NCBI GenBank assembly: GCA_001604215.1 | Contig: LVAX01000100.1 | Span: 1 to 64,000 of the forward strand | DNA length: 64,000 nucleotides | DNA from: Clostridiales bacterium Firm_18 | GTDB lineage: Bacteria > Bacillota > Clostridia > Monoglobales > Firm-18 | Direction of reading: 5' to 3' | Shown: piece after piece, positions 56,192-64,000 of the stretch | How positions within the stretch are numbered: the first letter of the stretch is position 1 | Layout: each line of letters starts with the position of its first letter | Made by a program: the position numbers and the translations under genes | Notes under the pieces: generated by a model | Databases searched by the model: none | The model's input: only the letters and a program-made list of their open reading frames with translations | What the model was told of the DNA's origin: nothing

Positions 56192-57526
56192 ATGTTTAAC
56201 AAGATACTTATTGCCAATCGAGGCGAAGCTGCCGTTCGGATAATCAGGACATGCAGGGACATGGGCATAATAAGCGTTGCGGTGTATTCCGAGGCGGACC
56301 GCGACTGCCTTCATGTTCAAATAGCGGATGAGTCCATCTGTATCGGTAAGGCACATTCAAGGGACAGCTATCTTAATATGGATAGGATAATATCGGCTGC
56401 CCTTGCATCGAAAGCCGATGCCATACATCCCGGTTTCGGATTTCTTTCGGAAAACCCCGAATTCGCAGAAAAATGCAGCAAATACGGTATTGTTTTTATC
56501 GGGCCGGACAGCAATTCCATGAAAAAAATGGGGGATAAAATTCAAGCCCGTCAAATGGCGCAAAAGGCCGGTGTTCCCATAACTCCGGGTTCGGCAGGCG
56601 AGGTGTCATCCTATGAGCAGGCCCTTGAAACAGCAAACAGGACCGGGTATCCGATTATGATAAAAGCTGCGGCGGGGGGCGGCGGCAGGGGCATAAAAAT
56701 GGCGGAAGACGAAAGCAAGCTCAAAGATATGTTAAACGCCGCGAAAAACGAGGCAATTGCATGTTTCGGCGACGGTCGCCTTTATATGGAAAAATACATG
56801 CCTAACCCACGGCATATTGAAATACAAATACTTGCAGACAGCTTCGGCAATGTTATCCATCTTTATGACAGGGACTGCACCGTACAAAGGCGGCATCAAA
56901 AGCTGCTGGAAGAAGCCCCTTCTTCCTACATTGACGGCAAGACAAGGGAAAAAATGGGCGAAAGCGCGGTAAAAATCGCTAAAATGTGCGGCTATGTAAA
57001 CGCAGGAACGGTTGAATTCTTGGTTGATGCAAACAGAAATTTTTACTTTTGTGAAATGAATACCAGAATTCAGGTTGAGCATCCCGTTACCGAGGCTATT
57101 ATCGGAATTGACTTAATCAAAGAACAGATTAAAATTGCCGCCGGTGAAAAAATACCGTTTGAGCAAAAGGATATCAAAATACACGGCTGGGCAATGGAAT
57201 GCAGGATTAACGCGGAGGATTGCGATAACGACTTTGCGCCGCGCTGCGGTACGATAAGCGAAATGCACCAGCCCGGCGGCATCGGTGTCAGAGTTGACAG
57301 CGGTGTTTATCAGGGCTATGCAATTCCACCTTATTACGATAATATGATAGCAAAGCTTATAGTAACAGGCGATACAAGGCAGGATTGCATTATCCGTATG
57401 AAACGCGCAATTTCGGAATATTTGTTTTACGGGATTACAACAAATATTGATTATCACATAAAAATTTTAAACAACAAGGACTTTATAAGCGGGGAATACG
57501 GAACGGACTTGTACAAGCAAATATGA
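56192..57526 (+). CDS. accC: Biotin carboxylase
   Basis: The protein has 444 residues, full length: an N-terminal pre-ATP-grasp domain (ILIANRGEAAVRIIRTCRDMG), the ATP-grasp domain with KAAAGGGGRGIKMA (about 158-171), and FYFCEMNTRIQVEHPVTE with catalytic Arg and Glu residues. It carboxylates biotin on AccB. A hairpin repeat separates it from accD. Confidence 0.97.
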   Translation: MFNKILIANRGEAAVRIIRTCRDMGIISVAVYSEADRDCLHVQIADESICIGKAHSRDSYLNMDRIISAALASKADAIHPGFGFLSENPEFAEKCSKYGIVFIGPDSNSMKKMGDKIQARQMAQKAGVPITPGSAGEVSSYEQALETANRTGYPIMIKAAAGGGGRGIKMAEDESKLKDMLNAAKNEAIACFGDGRLYMEKYMPNPRHIEIQILADSFGNVIHLYDRDCTVQRRHQKLLEEAPSSYIDGKTREKMGESAVKIAKMCGYVNAGTVEFLVDANRNFYFCEMNTRIQVEHPVTEAIIGIDLIKEQIKIAAGEKIPFEQKDIKIHGWAMECRINAEDCDNDFAPRCGTISEMHQPGGIGVRVDSGVYQGYAIPPYYDNMIAKLIVTGDTRQDCIIRMKRAISEYLFYGITTNIDYHIKILNNKDFISGEYGTDLYKQI

Positions 57527-57530
57527 CGTA

Positions 57531-57562
57531 TAGGCATAAGGGAACCGAGCCCCACATGCCTA
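57531..57562. repeat. Dispersed TAGGCATA hairpin repeat, copy 4
   Basis: TAGGCAT (57531-57537) and ATGCCTA (57556-57562) lie in the 55-bp accC-accD gap. TAGGCATAAGGGAA is shared in large part with the copy at 26029. Confidence 0.6.
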
Positions 57563-57581
57563 ACATTGAAAGGGAATAGAT

Positions 57582-58355
57582 ATGCTGAGAAACATGTTTA
57601 AAAAAACAAGGTATGCCACCATACCTGTCAAACCAAGCCCTGTTATCCCCAAGGCTCCCGATGACTCGGAACGCCTTGATACCGCTTCGCGCCTTAAGCA
57701 AATTTGCGATGTTAATACTTTCAGACCAATGTTTGAGAACATAAAAACCTGCAACCCCTTAAATTTTGAAGGCTACGAAGAAAAAATCGCCGCCCTTCAG
57801 GAAAAAACAAGTGTAACGGAGGGGGTTACAACAGGTGTGTGCAAAATCGGCGGCATCAGGACTTGCATTGCGGTTATGGACAGCAACTTTCTTATGGGCT
57901 CAATGGGAAGTGTCGTAGGTGAACGCCTTTTTCGCCTTTTTGAATATGCAACCGAAAACAAACTCAGTGTTGTCGTGTTTTGCGCATCAGGGGGCGCACG
58001 AATGCATGAAGGGATATTTTCCCTGATGCAAATGGCAAAGGTCAGCGCTGCGGTGCAGAAGCACTCCCAGGCAGGGCTTCTTTATATAAGCGTATTGACC
58101 GACCCTACCACGGGCGGCGTTACAGCAAGTTTTGCAATGCTCGGTGATATAATAATTGCCGAGCCGAACGTACTTGTCGGTTTTGCCGGCAGGCGCGTTA
58201 TAGAATCCACTATAAACGAGCAGCTTCCGGACGATTTTCAAAAATCGGAATTCTTACTGAAACACGGGTTTATTGATTTAATTTGCAAAAGAAGCGAGAT
58301 TAAAAACACAATTTCAAAAATATTAAAATTCCATACCGGGGTGATTGAATCTTGA
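57582..58355 (+). CDS. accD: Acetyl-CoA carboxylase carboxyltransferase beta subunit lacking the zinc ribbon
   Basis: The protein has 257 residues. The crotonase-like core is intact (FMGGS-type [64 protein letters not shown]). In usual AccD proteins a four-cysteine zinc ribbon (CPxC...CPxCG) lies between the N-terminal tail and the RLSARERI-like helix. Here VIPKAPDD runs straight into [15 protein letters not shown] and the ribbon is absent, which explains the length being about 30 residues short. It works with AccA to transfer the carboxyl group to acetyl-CoA. It overlaps accA by 4 bp. Confidence 0.93.
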   Translation: MLRNMFKKTRYATIPVKPSPVIPKAPDDSERLDTASRLKQICDVNTFRPMFENIKTCNPLNFEGYEEKIAALQEKTSVTEGVTTGVCKIGGIRTCIAVMDSNFLMGSMGSVVGERLFRLFEYATENKLSVVVFCASGGARMHEGIFSLMQMAKVSAAVQKHSQAGLLYISVLTDPTTGGVTASFAMLGDIIIAEPNVLVGFAGRRVIESTINEQLPDDFQKSEFLLKHGFIDLICKRSEIKNTISKILKFHTGVIES

Positions 58356-59152
58356 AAAGCCCTTATGAAAAAATGATGATTGCACGAAATATTGCCCGTC
58401 CGAACTTTTACAGCTTTGTAAAAGCTGTTTTTGACGACTTTTTAGAGTTGCACGGCGACAGGTATTACGGCGATGACAGCGCAATTGCCGGCGGACTGGC
58501 TCATTTGGAAGGCAGAAGCGTCACCGTTATCGGAACGGTTAAAGGGAACTCAACCAATGAAAATATACAGCGTAATTTCGGTATGCCAAGCCCGGAGGGT
58601 TACCGAAAAGCGCTGCGCCTTATGCAACAGGCGGAGAAATTTAAAAGGCCTGTTATCTGTCTTATCGATACTCCCGGGGCGTATCCCGGCGTAGGTGCGG
58701 AAAAAAGAGGTCAGGCAGAAGCGATTGCCAAAAACCTTTACCATATGATGTCGATTAAAACTCCTGCAATCAGCGTGATAACCGGCGAGGGCGGCAGCGG
58801 GGGCGCCCTTGCCCTTGCGGTGTCAAACAAGGTTTATATGCTTGAAAACGCAGTATACTCCGTTATATCGGCAAACGGCTTTGCCTCTATTTTGTGGAAG
58901 GATGCAAAAAGGGAAAAGGAAGCGGCGGAAATTATGAAAATGACCGCCGGGGATTTACTCGGCTTCGGAGTTATCGATAAAATAATTCCCGAGCACCCGG
59001 AGGGCGCGCATGTATCGCCCCACATAACCTTTGAAGCATTAAAGAAAGAACTTTCGGAGGATCTTGAAGAATTATCCCGTCTTACGCCCGATGAAATATA
59101 CCGCAGCAAATATGATAAATTCCGCAGCTTCGGGATTTATGAGGAATACTAA
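58352..59152 (+). CDS. accA: Acetyl-CoA carboxylase carboxyltransferase alpha subunit
   Basis: The protein has 266 residues from TTG 58352 (SD GGGGTGA), overlapping the accD stop. It shows [34 protein letters not shown] and [17 protein letters not shown] typical of AccA. It lacks part of the long N-terminal helical extension of E. coli AccA, as is usual in Firmicutes. Last gene of the fab operon. Confidence 0.96.
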   Translation: MKSPYEKMMIARNIARPNFYSFVKAVFDDFLELHGDRYYGDDSAIAGGLAHLEGRSVTVIGTVKGNSTNENIQRNFGMPSPEGYRKALRLMQQAEKFKRPVICLIDTPGAYPGVGAEKRGQAEAIAKNLYHMMSIKTPAISVITGEGGSGGALALAVSNKVYMLENAVYSVISANGFASILWKDAKREKEAAEIMKMTAGDLLGFGVIDKIIPEHPEGAHVSPHITFEALKKELSEDLEELSRLTPDEIYRSKYDKFRSFGIYEEY

Positions 59153-59241
59153 TAAAGCGTTCGGGCGCGTAGCGCTTTCCAAAAGCGCCTCATCTCGCCG
59201 CGCGAGCGTAAGCGAAGGCGAATTCATTTCGCCGCAACGCT

Positions 59242-59268
59242 GAAATTGCGCGGATTTCGCGCAATTTC
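59242..59268. terminator. Terminator hairpin between accA and mntP
   Basis: GAAATTGCGCG and CGCGCAATTTC form a perfect 11-bp stem with a 5-nt loop between convergent genes. Shorter hairpins (GCGCTTT/AAAGCGC, GGCGAA/TTCGCC) precede it in the GC-rich stretch 59160-59240. Confidence 0.75.
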
Positions 59269-59286
59269 CTTAAATTAAAAAAATCA

Positions 59287-59847
59287 TTAAAACGTATGCT
59301 CTACAAAAATTTTAATACCGATTGCAATCAAAATACAGCCGCCTGCAAATTCGGATTTTGATTTCAGCAGGCAGCCGAATTTTTTGCCGGTATAAACCCC
59401 GACAATACTCATCGCAAAGGTTATTAATCCTATAACAGCAACACTGAAGGCAAGTGAAACATCCATAGCCGCAAAGGTAATTCCCACCATTAAAGCATCA
59501 ATGCTTGTTGCAACTGCTTGGACAGCAATAAGCTTTAAGGAAAAAACCTTTAATTTGCAATTATTGTCGGTTTCGCATCTTCTCCCTTCGATAAGCATCC
59601 TTACCCCAATCAGTAAAAGAAGTGCCAATGCCACCCAATGCGCAAATGTTTTAATATAGTATTCAAACCCCTGTCCGAGATAATACCCGAATACCGGCAT
59701 TAAAGCCTGGAAAGCGCCAAAAAACAGCGCAATAACAAAACGGTTCCAGGTTTTCAGTCTTATCAGCGTCATGCCGTCGGTTACGGAAACTGCAAAAGCA
59801 TCCATGGATAGTCCCAATGCGATTAAAACCAAATCAATTAATTTCAA
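59287..59847 (-). CDS. mntP: MntP-type manganese efflux pump
   Basis: The protein has 186 residues with six membrane segments and the duplicated family motif: LGLSMDAFAVSVTDG near the N-terminus and QAVATSIDALMVGITFA in the second half. It exports Mn(II). The upstream gap is only 38 bp, too short for the yybP-ykoY manganese riboswitch often found before such genes. Confidence 0.92.
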   Translation of the reverse strand: MKLIDLVLIALGLSMDAFAVSVTDGMTLIRLKTWNRFVIALFFGAFQALMPVFGYYLGQGFEYYIKTFAHWVALALLLLIGVRMLIEGRRCETDNNCKLKVFSLKLIAVQAVATSIDALMVGITFAAMDVSLAFSVAVIGLITFAMSIVGVYTGKKFGCLLKSKSEFAGGCILIAIGIKIFVEHTF

Positions 59848-59885
59848 AAAACCAACAACCCTTCCGATGTAATGATTTTAAAGTA

Positions 59886-61445
59886 TTATAATGAAATAAA
59901 TTTGACATTGTTTCTGCCGCTGTTTTTTGCCGTATAAAGCGCAGTGTCGGCGCGGTTTATAAGTTCCTGCGGCGCAACGGCCTTTCCCGGGCATTCAAGT
60001 GTCACCAGCCCGATGCTTATTGTCACATTTACAATATCGCTGCATATTGTAAATTGTTGTTTCATAATATGTTCCCGGACATTTTCGGAAATTTCAAACG
60101 CCTCTTGCCTGCCTTTGCCGGACAGCAATATAATAAACTCCTCACCGCCGTATCTTCCGATAACACCTTCATTTTTTAAAACAGATTTAAAAGCCCGTGC
60201 AACGCCTCTTATTACCATATCCCCGAAAACATGGCCGTATTTATCGTTAATCGTTTTAAAATAATCAATATCAATCATCATAAGCGACAAATCGCCGCCC
60301 TTTCTCTCAAAAAGGCTGAGCGCTTTTTCTATTTCTTGCATCATCTTGCCCCTGTTGTACACCTCGCTAAGGGAATCATGCGTAGCCATGTAATTCAGCC
60401 TTTCAATTGCCAACTTTTGTTCAGTTATATCCTGAAAAAGAAAAAGCCGGCCTATAATTCTGCCCTTCTCCGTTAAACTTGATACTTTAAATTCATAAAC
60501 CTTTTCTTCGCCTTTTTTATTAAACCCGACTTCAAAAAAGTCTCCCTTATTCCCTGCCGATTTCTCTATTATTTTTTTTCCTTCCTCATATTTTAATATA
60601 CTGTTCCCGACGTTCAAAGAATCAAGCCAATCAAATGTTTCCGCGGCGGAATTGTTAAAATCAATTATCCTGTTTTTTTCGTCTATTACAAATATACCCT
60701 CTTTTATCTGCCCGAAGGAATAGCTTCTTACTATATCCTTTATTTCAAGGAAATCATACTTAAAGAGCACGATAAAAAAGATAACATTCGGCACTAAAAA
60801 GCTATAGGGTATAATGTCTATGCCATTGCGGGGGCCTGTGAAAAAATATATAATTGAACCGACAAGTGGTGAAAGCGAACCGATAAGCAGCCAAAAGCTT
60901 TGAATTCTCACGCTGTACTTTTTAACTTTCCATGCCTTGTAAAAAAAGGCCGTTGATATTACAAGACAAACTAAAGAATATAAATAAAAGATGTAATACC
61001 AACTGCCCCTTGACAAATAAACTGTTGAATATGTGCCATGTTCTATCAATTTTATATCGGTATAATATAAAGTATGATAGTCTTTTGTAGCATTAAAAAA
61101 CATGGTAACAAACGGAATAGCACAAGTAAGCAAAACTGCTTTTATCGTCATATTCTTATTATAATAATGTTTATATGAAATTATCAGCCACAAGGCAGGC
61201 AAAAAAGAAAACCCGAAATATTCAAGTGTAATAAAAAACTTTTTTGCTTCCAAATCGTTTGATAAAAACTCAAATGCGCTTGCAAATACATATACGGACA
61301 AAGACAGGCACATTAACGCAAATAATGCGGCTATCCTGCTTTTTTGTTTGAAAAGTGAATAAAAAAACAAAACAACAAAAACAATTGCCGTCCCGAAAAG
61401 TAAATAAGGCAAAACCGTCAAAACACAGCACCACTTTTCCTGCAT
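59886..61445 (-). CDS. Membrane diguanylate cyclase with 7TM and PAS domains
   Basis: The protein has 519 residues: eight-helix N-terminal sensor region of the HisKA-7TM type (about 8-225), a PAS-like domain (about 245-340, GIFVIDEKNRIIDFNNSAAETF in part) and a GGDEF domain (about 360-519) with DIDYFKTINDKYGHVFGD and GRYGGEEFIILL. The GGEEF active site is intact, so it should make cyclic di-GMP. The inducing signal is unknown. Confidence 0.92.
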   Translation of the reverse strand: MQEKWCCVLTVLPYLLFGTAIVFVVLFFYSLFKQKSRIAALFALMCLSLSVYVFASAFEFLSNDLEAKKFFITLEYFGFSFLPALWLIISYKHYYNKNMTIKAVLLTCAIPFVTMFFNATKDYHTLYYTDIKLIEHGTYSTVYLSRGSWYYIFYLYSLVCLVISTAFFYKAWKVKKYSVRIQSFWLLIGSLSPLVGSIIYFFTGPRNGIDIIPYSFLVPNVIFFIVLFKYDFLEIKDIVRSYSFGQIKEGIFVIDEKNRIIDFNNSAAETFDWLDSLNVGNSILKYEEGKKIIEKSAGNKGDFFEVGFNKKGEEKVYEFKVSSLTEKGRIIGRLFLFQDITEQKLAIERLNYMATHDSLSEVYNRGKMMQEIEKALSLFERKGGDLSLMMIDIDYFKTINDKYGHVFGDMVIRGVARAFKSVLKNEGVIGRYGGEEFIILLSGKGRQEAFEISENVREHIMKQQFTICSDIVNVTISIGLVTLECPGKAVAPQELINRADTALYTAKNSGRNNVKFISL

Positions 61446-61536
61446 TTTTACCCCTTGTATTAATTAAATCCATGCTATTATATCAGTAATCCTTATGTTT
61501 GTAAATAGCGCGAAAGAACAAAAGAATTAAATTTTA

Positions 61537-61565
61537 TTGACACGGAAAACAAGTTGGTGTAAAAT
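61537..61565 (+). promoter_or_regulatory. Sigma-A promoter of citrate synthase
   Basis: TTGACA (61537-61542) and TAAAAT (61560-61565) with a 17-bp spacer, about 40 bp before the start codon. Confidence 0.8.
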
Positions 61566-61601
61566 TACTATTACTAAAAATGCAATGAAAGGTGGCAAAA
61601 C

Positions 61602-62972
61602 ATGAAAAACTCCGACAATGTTAACAACAATTCCAACAACTTCTCGTCAAAGCTTGCAGATTTAATAAAAGAAAACATATCGATAAACCCGGAGCATTAT
61701 GAGATATATAACGTTAAAAGAGGGCTTCGAAACAGCGATGGTACCGGTGTTTTGGTCGGCCTTACCGTTATAGGCGAAGTTCACTCATATATACTCGACG
61801 AAAATGAAAAAGTCGACATCCCAGGGAAATTATGGTACCGCGGTATTGATATCGAAGACATAGTAAGCGGCTGTGTAAAAGAAAACAGACTGGGCTTTGA
61901 AGAAGTTATTTTTCTTATCCTGTTCGGTATTTTGCCTTCAAAGCAAATGCTCAGCCAGTTTTCGGAATACTTAAATGGCCACAGAAATCTCCCGAATAAT
62001 TTCGTCGAGGATGTTATCTTAAAGGCCCCGAGTCCGGATATTATGAATAAACTTGCACGGTGTGTGCTCACACTTTATTCGTATGATAATAATCCGGATG
62101 ATTTATCGCTTGAGAATCTTCTCAATCAATCGCTTGAACTGATAGCCCGATTCCCCGTAATTATTGCCTATGCATACCAGTCCAAGCAGCATTACTACAA
62201 CAATAAAAGCCTGTTTATTCATTCAAGCAGGCCGGATTTGTCGATAGCCGAAAACTTCCTTCATTTAATCCGTGCCAACAATAAATTTACACAGGAGGAA
62301 GCAAAAATACTGGATTTATGTCTTATCCTTCATGCGGAACACGGCGGGGGAAATAATTCGGCTTTCACTACTCATGTTGTTTCTTCGACAGGTACCGATA
62401 CTTATTCGGCAATTGCCGCGGCAATCGGCTCTCTTAAAGGGCCCAAGCACGGCGGGGCTAATAATCGTGTAATGGGAATGATGAATGAAATAAAAAGCAA
62501 CGTTAAAAACTGGACCGATGAAAACGAGGTCAGTGCCTATATTGCCAAAATAATAAATAAAGAGGCATATGACAGATCGGGTCTGGTTTACGGATTCGGG
62601 CACGCTGTTTATACCATATCCGATCCCCGTGCCGTGCTTTTGAAAAAGAGTGCCCGGGATTTAGCCGCAAAAAAAGGGCGCATGGAAGAATTTGAGCTTT
62701 ACAATATAATCGAAAAGGTTACACCGCGGCTTTTTGCCGAGCTAAAAAACAATAACAAACCTCTTCCTGCAAACATCGACTTTTACAGCGGATTTGTTTA
62801 CAGTCTTCTTGACATCCCGCCCGAACTGTACACTCCTCTTTTTGCCATGTCCCGTATAGTAGGCTGGTGCGCTCACAGAATCGAAGAAATTATCTCAAGC
62901 AACAAAATTATACGCCCTGCATACAAAAGCGTGTCTAAAAGAAAAGATTATATACCTATTGATTTACGATAA
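61602..62972 (+). CDS. gltA: Citrate synthase
   Basis: The enzyme condenses oxaloacetate with acetyl-CoA. The protein has 456 residues. Catalytic His residues lie in LHAEHGGGNNSAFTTHVVSS (near 246) and GFGHAVYTISDPRA (near 327); catalytic Asp in the YSGFVYSLLDIP region. It has a longer N-terminus than typical bacterial enzymes, a form found in some Clostridia. It has its own promoter and a terminator that reaches into the next gene's SD. Confidence 0.95.
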   Translation: MKNSDNVNNNSNNFSSKLADLIKENISINPEHYEIYNVKRGLRNSDGTGVLVGLTVIGEVHSYILDENEKVDIPGKLWYRGIDIEDIVSGCVKENRLGFEEVIFLILFGILPSKQMLSQFSEYLNGHRNLPNNFVEDVILKAPSPDIMNKLARCVLTLYSYDNNPDDLSLENLLNQSLELIARFPVIIAYAYQSKQHYYNNKSLFIHSSRPDLSIAENFLHLIRANNKFTQEEAKILDLCLILHAEHGGGNNSAFTTHVVSSTGTDTYSAIAAAIGSLKGPKHGGANNRVMGMMNEIKSNVKNWTDENEVSAYIAKIINKEAYDRSGLVYGFGHAVYTISDPRAVLLKKSARDLAAKKGRMEEFELYNIIEKVTPRLFAELKNNNKPLPANIDFYSGFVYSLLDIPPELYTPLFAMSRIVGWCAHRIEEIISSNKIIRPAYKSVSKRKDYIPIDLR

Positions 62973-62994
62973 TAAGCACATAAATGTATAAGCC

Positions 62995-63033
62995 ACACCT
63001 CCTTTGGTAATAATAACCAACGGAGGTGTTTTT
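62995..63033 (+). terminator. Terminator hairpin that sequesters the SD of the SpoIIQ-like gene
   Basis: ACACCTCC (62995-63002) and GGAGGTGT (63022-63029) form an 8-bp stem, extended inward by TTGGT/ACCAA, followed by TTTTT and then ATG 63034. The right arm is the SD of the downstream gene. It should end the citrate synthase transcript and also hide the SD in read-through RNA. Confidence 0.8.
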
Positions 63034-63723
63034 ATGAAAGTAAACAAAAAAATAATAAAACTATTTACAAACAGGGGTTTTTACATACTCCTTGCACTTG
63101 CTGCAGTGTTAGCGGGTGTTTCGGGTTATGTTAAAAACCTAAGAAGCAAAACCGCTGTCGATACCCCGATTTCCGCGGTTATATCCGAACCAACCCCTTT
63201 GCAGTCCTCTGACCAAAAAGTTTCATATTCCCCGGCACTCGGCTCAGACGATACAAACAACCGGCAGAGCGCAATGCAGGTTGCCTCCGCCGTTTCATCA
63301 TCCGAGGAAAACTGGCAGATACAATTTATCCTTCCGCTTCAAGGCGAGCTTGGCATGAATTTTTCGGGTGACGAGCTTGTTTTCAGCAGGACCATGCTGG
63401 ATTGGCGGATACATCCGGGATTAGATATCCGTGCCGATGTCGGTACGCCGGTCAAAGCGGCGGCTGATGGTGTGGTGACAAAGGTTTATAACGACGATAT
63501 GATGGGTTTTACCGTTATTATACTCCATCCCGATGGGTTTGAAACGATTTATTCCAACTTGCAGACAGGCCAGCTTGTGGAGGAAAACCAGGAAGTAAAG
63601 CTTGGGGATGTTATCGGAGGCGTAGGCATGACTGCGGCATGCGAAATAAACGAACCGCCGCATTTGCATTTTGAAATAAAAAAAGACGGTATGAACGTAA
63701 ACCCTTTTGATTATCTTTCTTAA
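63034..63723 (+). CDS. spoIIQ: SpoIIQ-like M23 peptidase
   Basis: ATG 63034 with SD GGAGGTG gives 229 residues (the open frame starts at 63004). An N-terminal membrane segment (about 16-35) is followed by a Ser/Thr/Gln-rich linker and a LytM domain (about 105-229). The zinc ligands are all present in WRIHPGLDIRAD (His, Asp) and PPHLHFEI (two His), as in clostridial SpoIIQ but unlike B. subtilis SpoIIQ. SpoIIQ binds SpoIIIAH across the forespore membranes. The name is given on architecture and size; another M23 protein cannot be excluded. Confidence 0.75.
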   Translation: MKVNKKIIKLFTNRGFYILLALAAVLAGVSGYVKNLRSKTAVDTPISAVISEPTPLQSSDQKVSYSPALGSDDTNNRQSAMQVASAVSSSEENWQIQFILPLQGELGMNFSGDELVFSRTMLDWRIHPGLDIRADVGTPVKAAADGVVTKVYNDDMMGFTVIILHPDGFETIYSNLQTGQLVEENQEVKLGDVIGGVGMTAACEINEPPHLHFEIKKDGMNVNPFDYLS

Positions 63724-63759
63724 AACGGTTGATTTTATATGTGATTTTATGGTATGATA

Positions 63760-63821
63760 ATAATACTAATTCCGATTAAAAAGCTTTTTAGTCTTAGCCT
63801 TTTATTCGGAATTAGTATTAT
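63760..63821. repeat. 16-bp inverted repeat upstream of rsmG
   Basis: ATAATACTAATTCCGA (63760-63775) and TCGGAATTAGTATTAT (63806-63821) are perfect arms. The 30-nt loop holds a further palindrome TAAAAAGCTTTTTA. It may be the terminator of the SpoIIQ-like gene or a small mobile palindrome. Confidence 0.65.
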
Positions 63822-63846
63822 AAGCGGCGAAAGTGGGGGCTTTGAG

Positions 63847-64000
63847 TTGACAATACTCAGCAAGAAATTTGAAACATATACAAAAATGCTTTTGCATTGG
63901 AACAACAAATTTAATTTAACCGCTATCACCGAGCCGTCGGAAATTATTAAAAAGCATTATCTGGACAGTCTTTCCTGTGTCGACTTAATACCGGAAAATG
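63847..64000 (+). CDS. rsmG: 16S rRNA m7G527 methyltransferase RsmG (partial, N-terminus)
   Basis: The frame from TTG 63847 is open to the window end and reads LHWNNKFNLTAITEPSEIIK then KHYLDSLSCVDLIPEN, the conserved N-terminal part of RsmG/GidB. The SD is weak and the exact start uncertain. The AdoMet site lies beyond the window. Confidence 0.88.
   Translation, partial: MTILSKKFETYTKMLLHWNNKFNLTAITEPSEIIKKHYLDSLSCVDLIPEN

Noticed and set aside
59848..59885. yybP-ykoY manganese riboswitch before mntP
   Set aside because: Only 38 bp separate mntP from the upstream gene, and no matching motif is present.
63034..63723. Alternative start at 63004 for the SpoIIQ-like gene
   Set aside because: That start lies inside the terminator hairpin; ATG 63034 has the SD and directly precedes the membrane segment.
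1..64000. CRISPR arrays, tRNA and rRNA genes
   Set aside because: No regularly spaced repeats, cloverleaf sequences or rRNA stretches were recognised by eye; short tRNAs could still have been missed.

Overview
The window comes from an endospore-forming Clostridia-type member of the Bacillota. It carries both subunits of dipicolinate synthase (spoVFA and a split spoVFB), a SpoVM-like peptide, a ytvI-type and a SpoIIQ-like gene, a FabK-type fatty acid synthesis operon, FtsEX with an M23 hydrolase, and canonical TTGACA/TATAAT promoters. No rRNA, tRNA or CRISPR array was recognised. Species cannot be named from the sequence alone.

Layout. (1) Positions 1-11.4 kb are an AT-rich accessory island, all on the minus strand: a reverse transcriptase cut by the window edge with a small membrane-protein partner (DRT-like defence), a translationally coupled PLD-helicase / Eco57I-type methyltransferase pair, a DUF234-type ATPase, and a TnpV/DUF6809 pair typical of mobile elements. 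(2) 11.5-25.9 kb is core chromosome on the minus strand: greA-lysS, a CdaR/PucR-type regulator, ftsE-ftsX-M23-ctpA, then lepA-hemW-comEC-holA. (3) 26.1-38.9 kb is the dipicolinate synthase operon. spoVFB is split into an N-terminal piece (37651-37992) and a C-terminal piece (26100-26351) by an 11,302-bp element with its own large serine recombinase beside one end. Joining the halves at the shared 5-bp core GCAAA restores an in-frame protein of 196 residues. The layout matches the skin/vfbin class of sporulation-gene intervening elements. The element carries a stand-alone sigma region-4 protein, sfsA, WG-repeat and DNA-deoxyinosine glycosylase genes, an ATPase and an XRE regulator. (4) 39-43.5 kb has a two-component system and three small or membrane genes. 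(5) 43.6-47.2 kb is a transposase-dead insertion cassette with 16-bp terminal inverted repeats and a 55-bp target duplication, whose only intact gene encodes a secreted SLH-MACPF (perforin-like) protein. (6) 47.2-49.8 kb holds apgM, ytvI and, convergent to them, a 50-aa membrane protein gene followed by a 23-codon spoVM. (7) 49.9-59.2 kb is the fatty-acid synthesis cluster: fabD-marR divergent from fabH-fabK-fabG-fabF-accB-fabZ-accC-accD-accA. (8) 59.3-64 kb has mntP, a diguanylate cyclase, citrate synthase, a SpoIIQ-like peptidase and the start of rsmG.

Sporulation is the recurring theme. A sigma-K-like promoter precedes spoVFA, so the operon should be read in the mother cell, where the element would have to be excised for dipicolinate to be made. 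The two strongest novel items are the spoVFB intervening element and the MACPF-carrying insertion cassette. All functional statements rest on reading motifs by eye; no database search was run.
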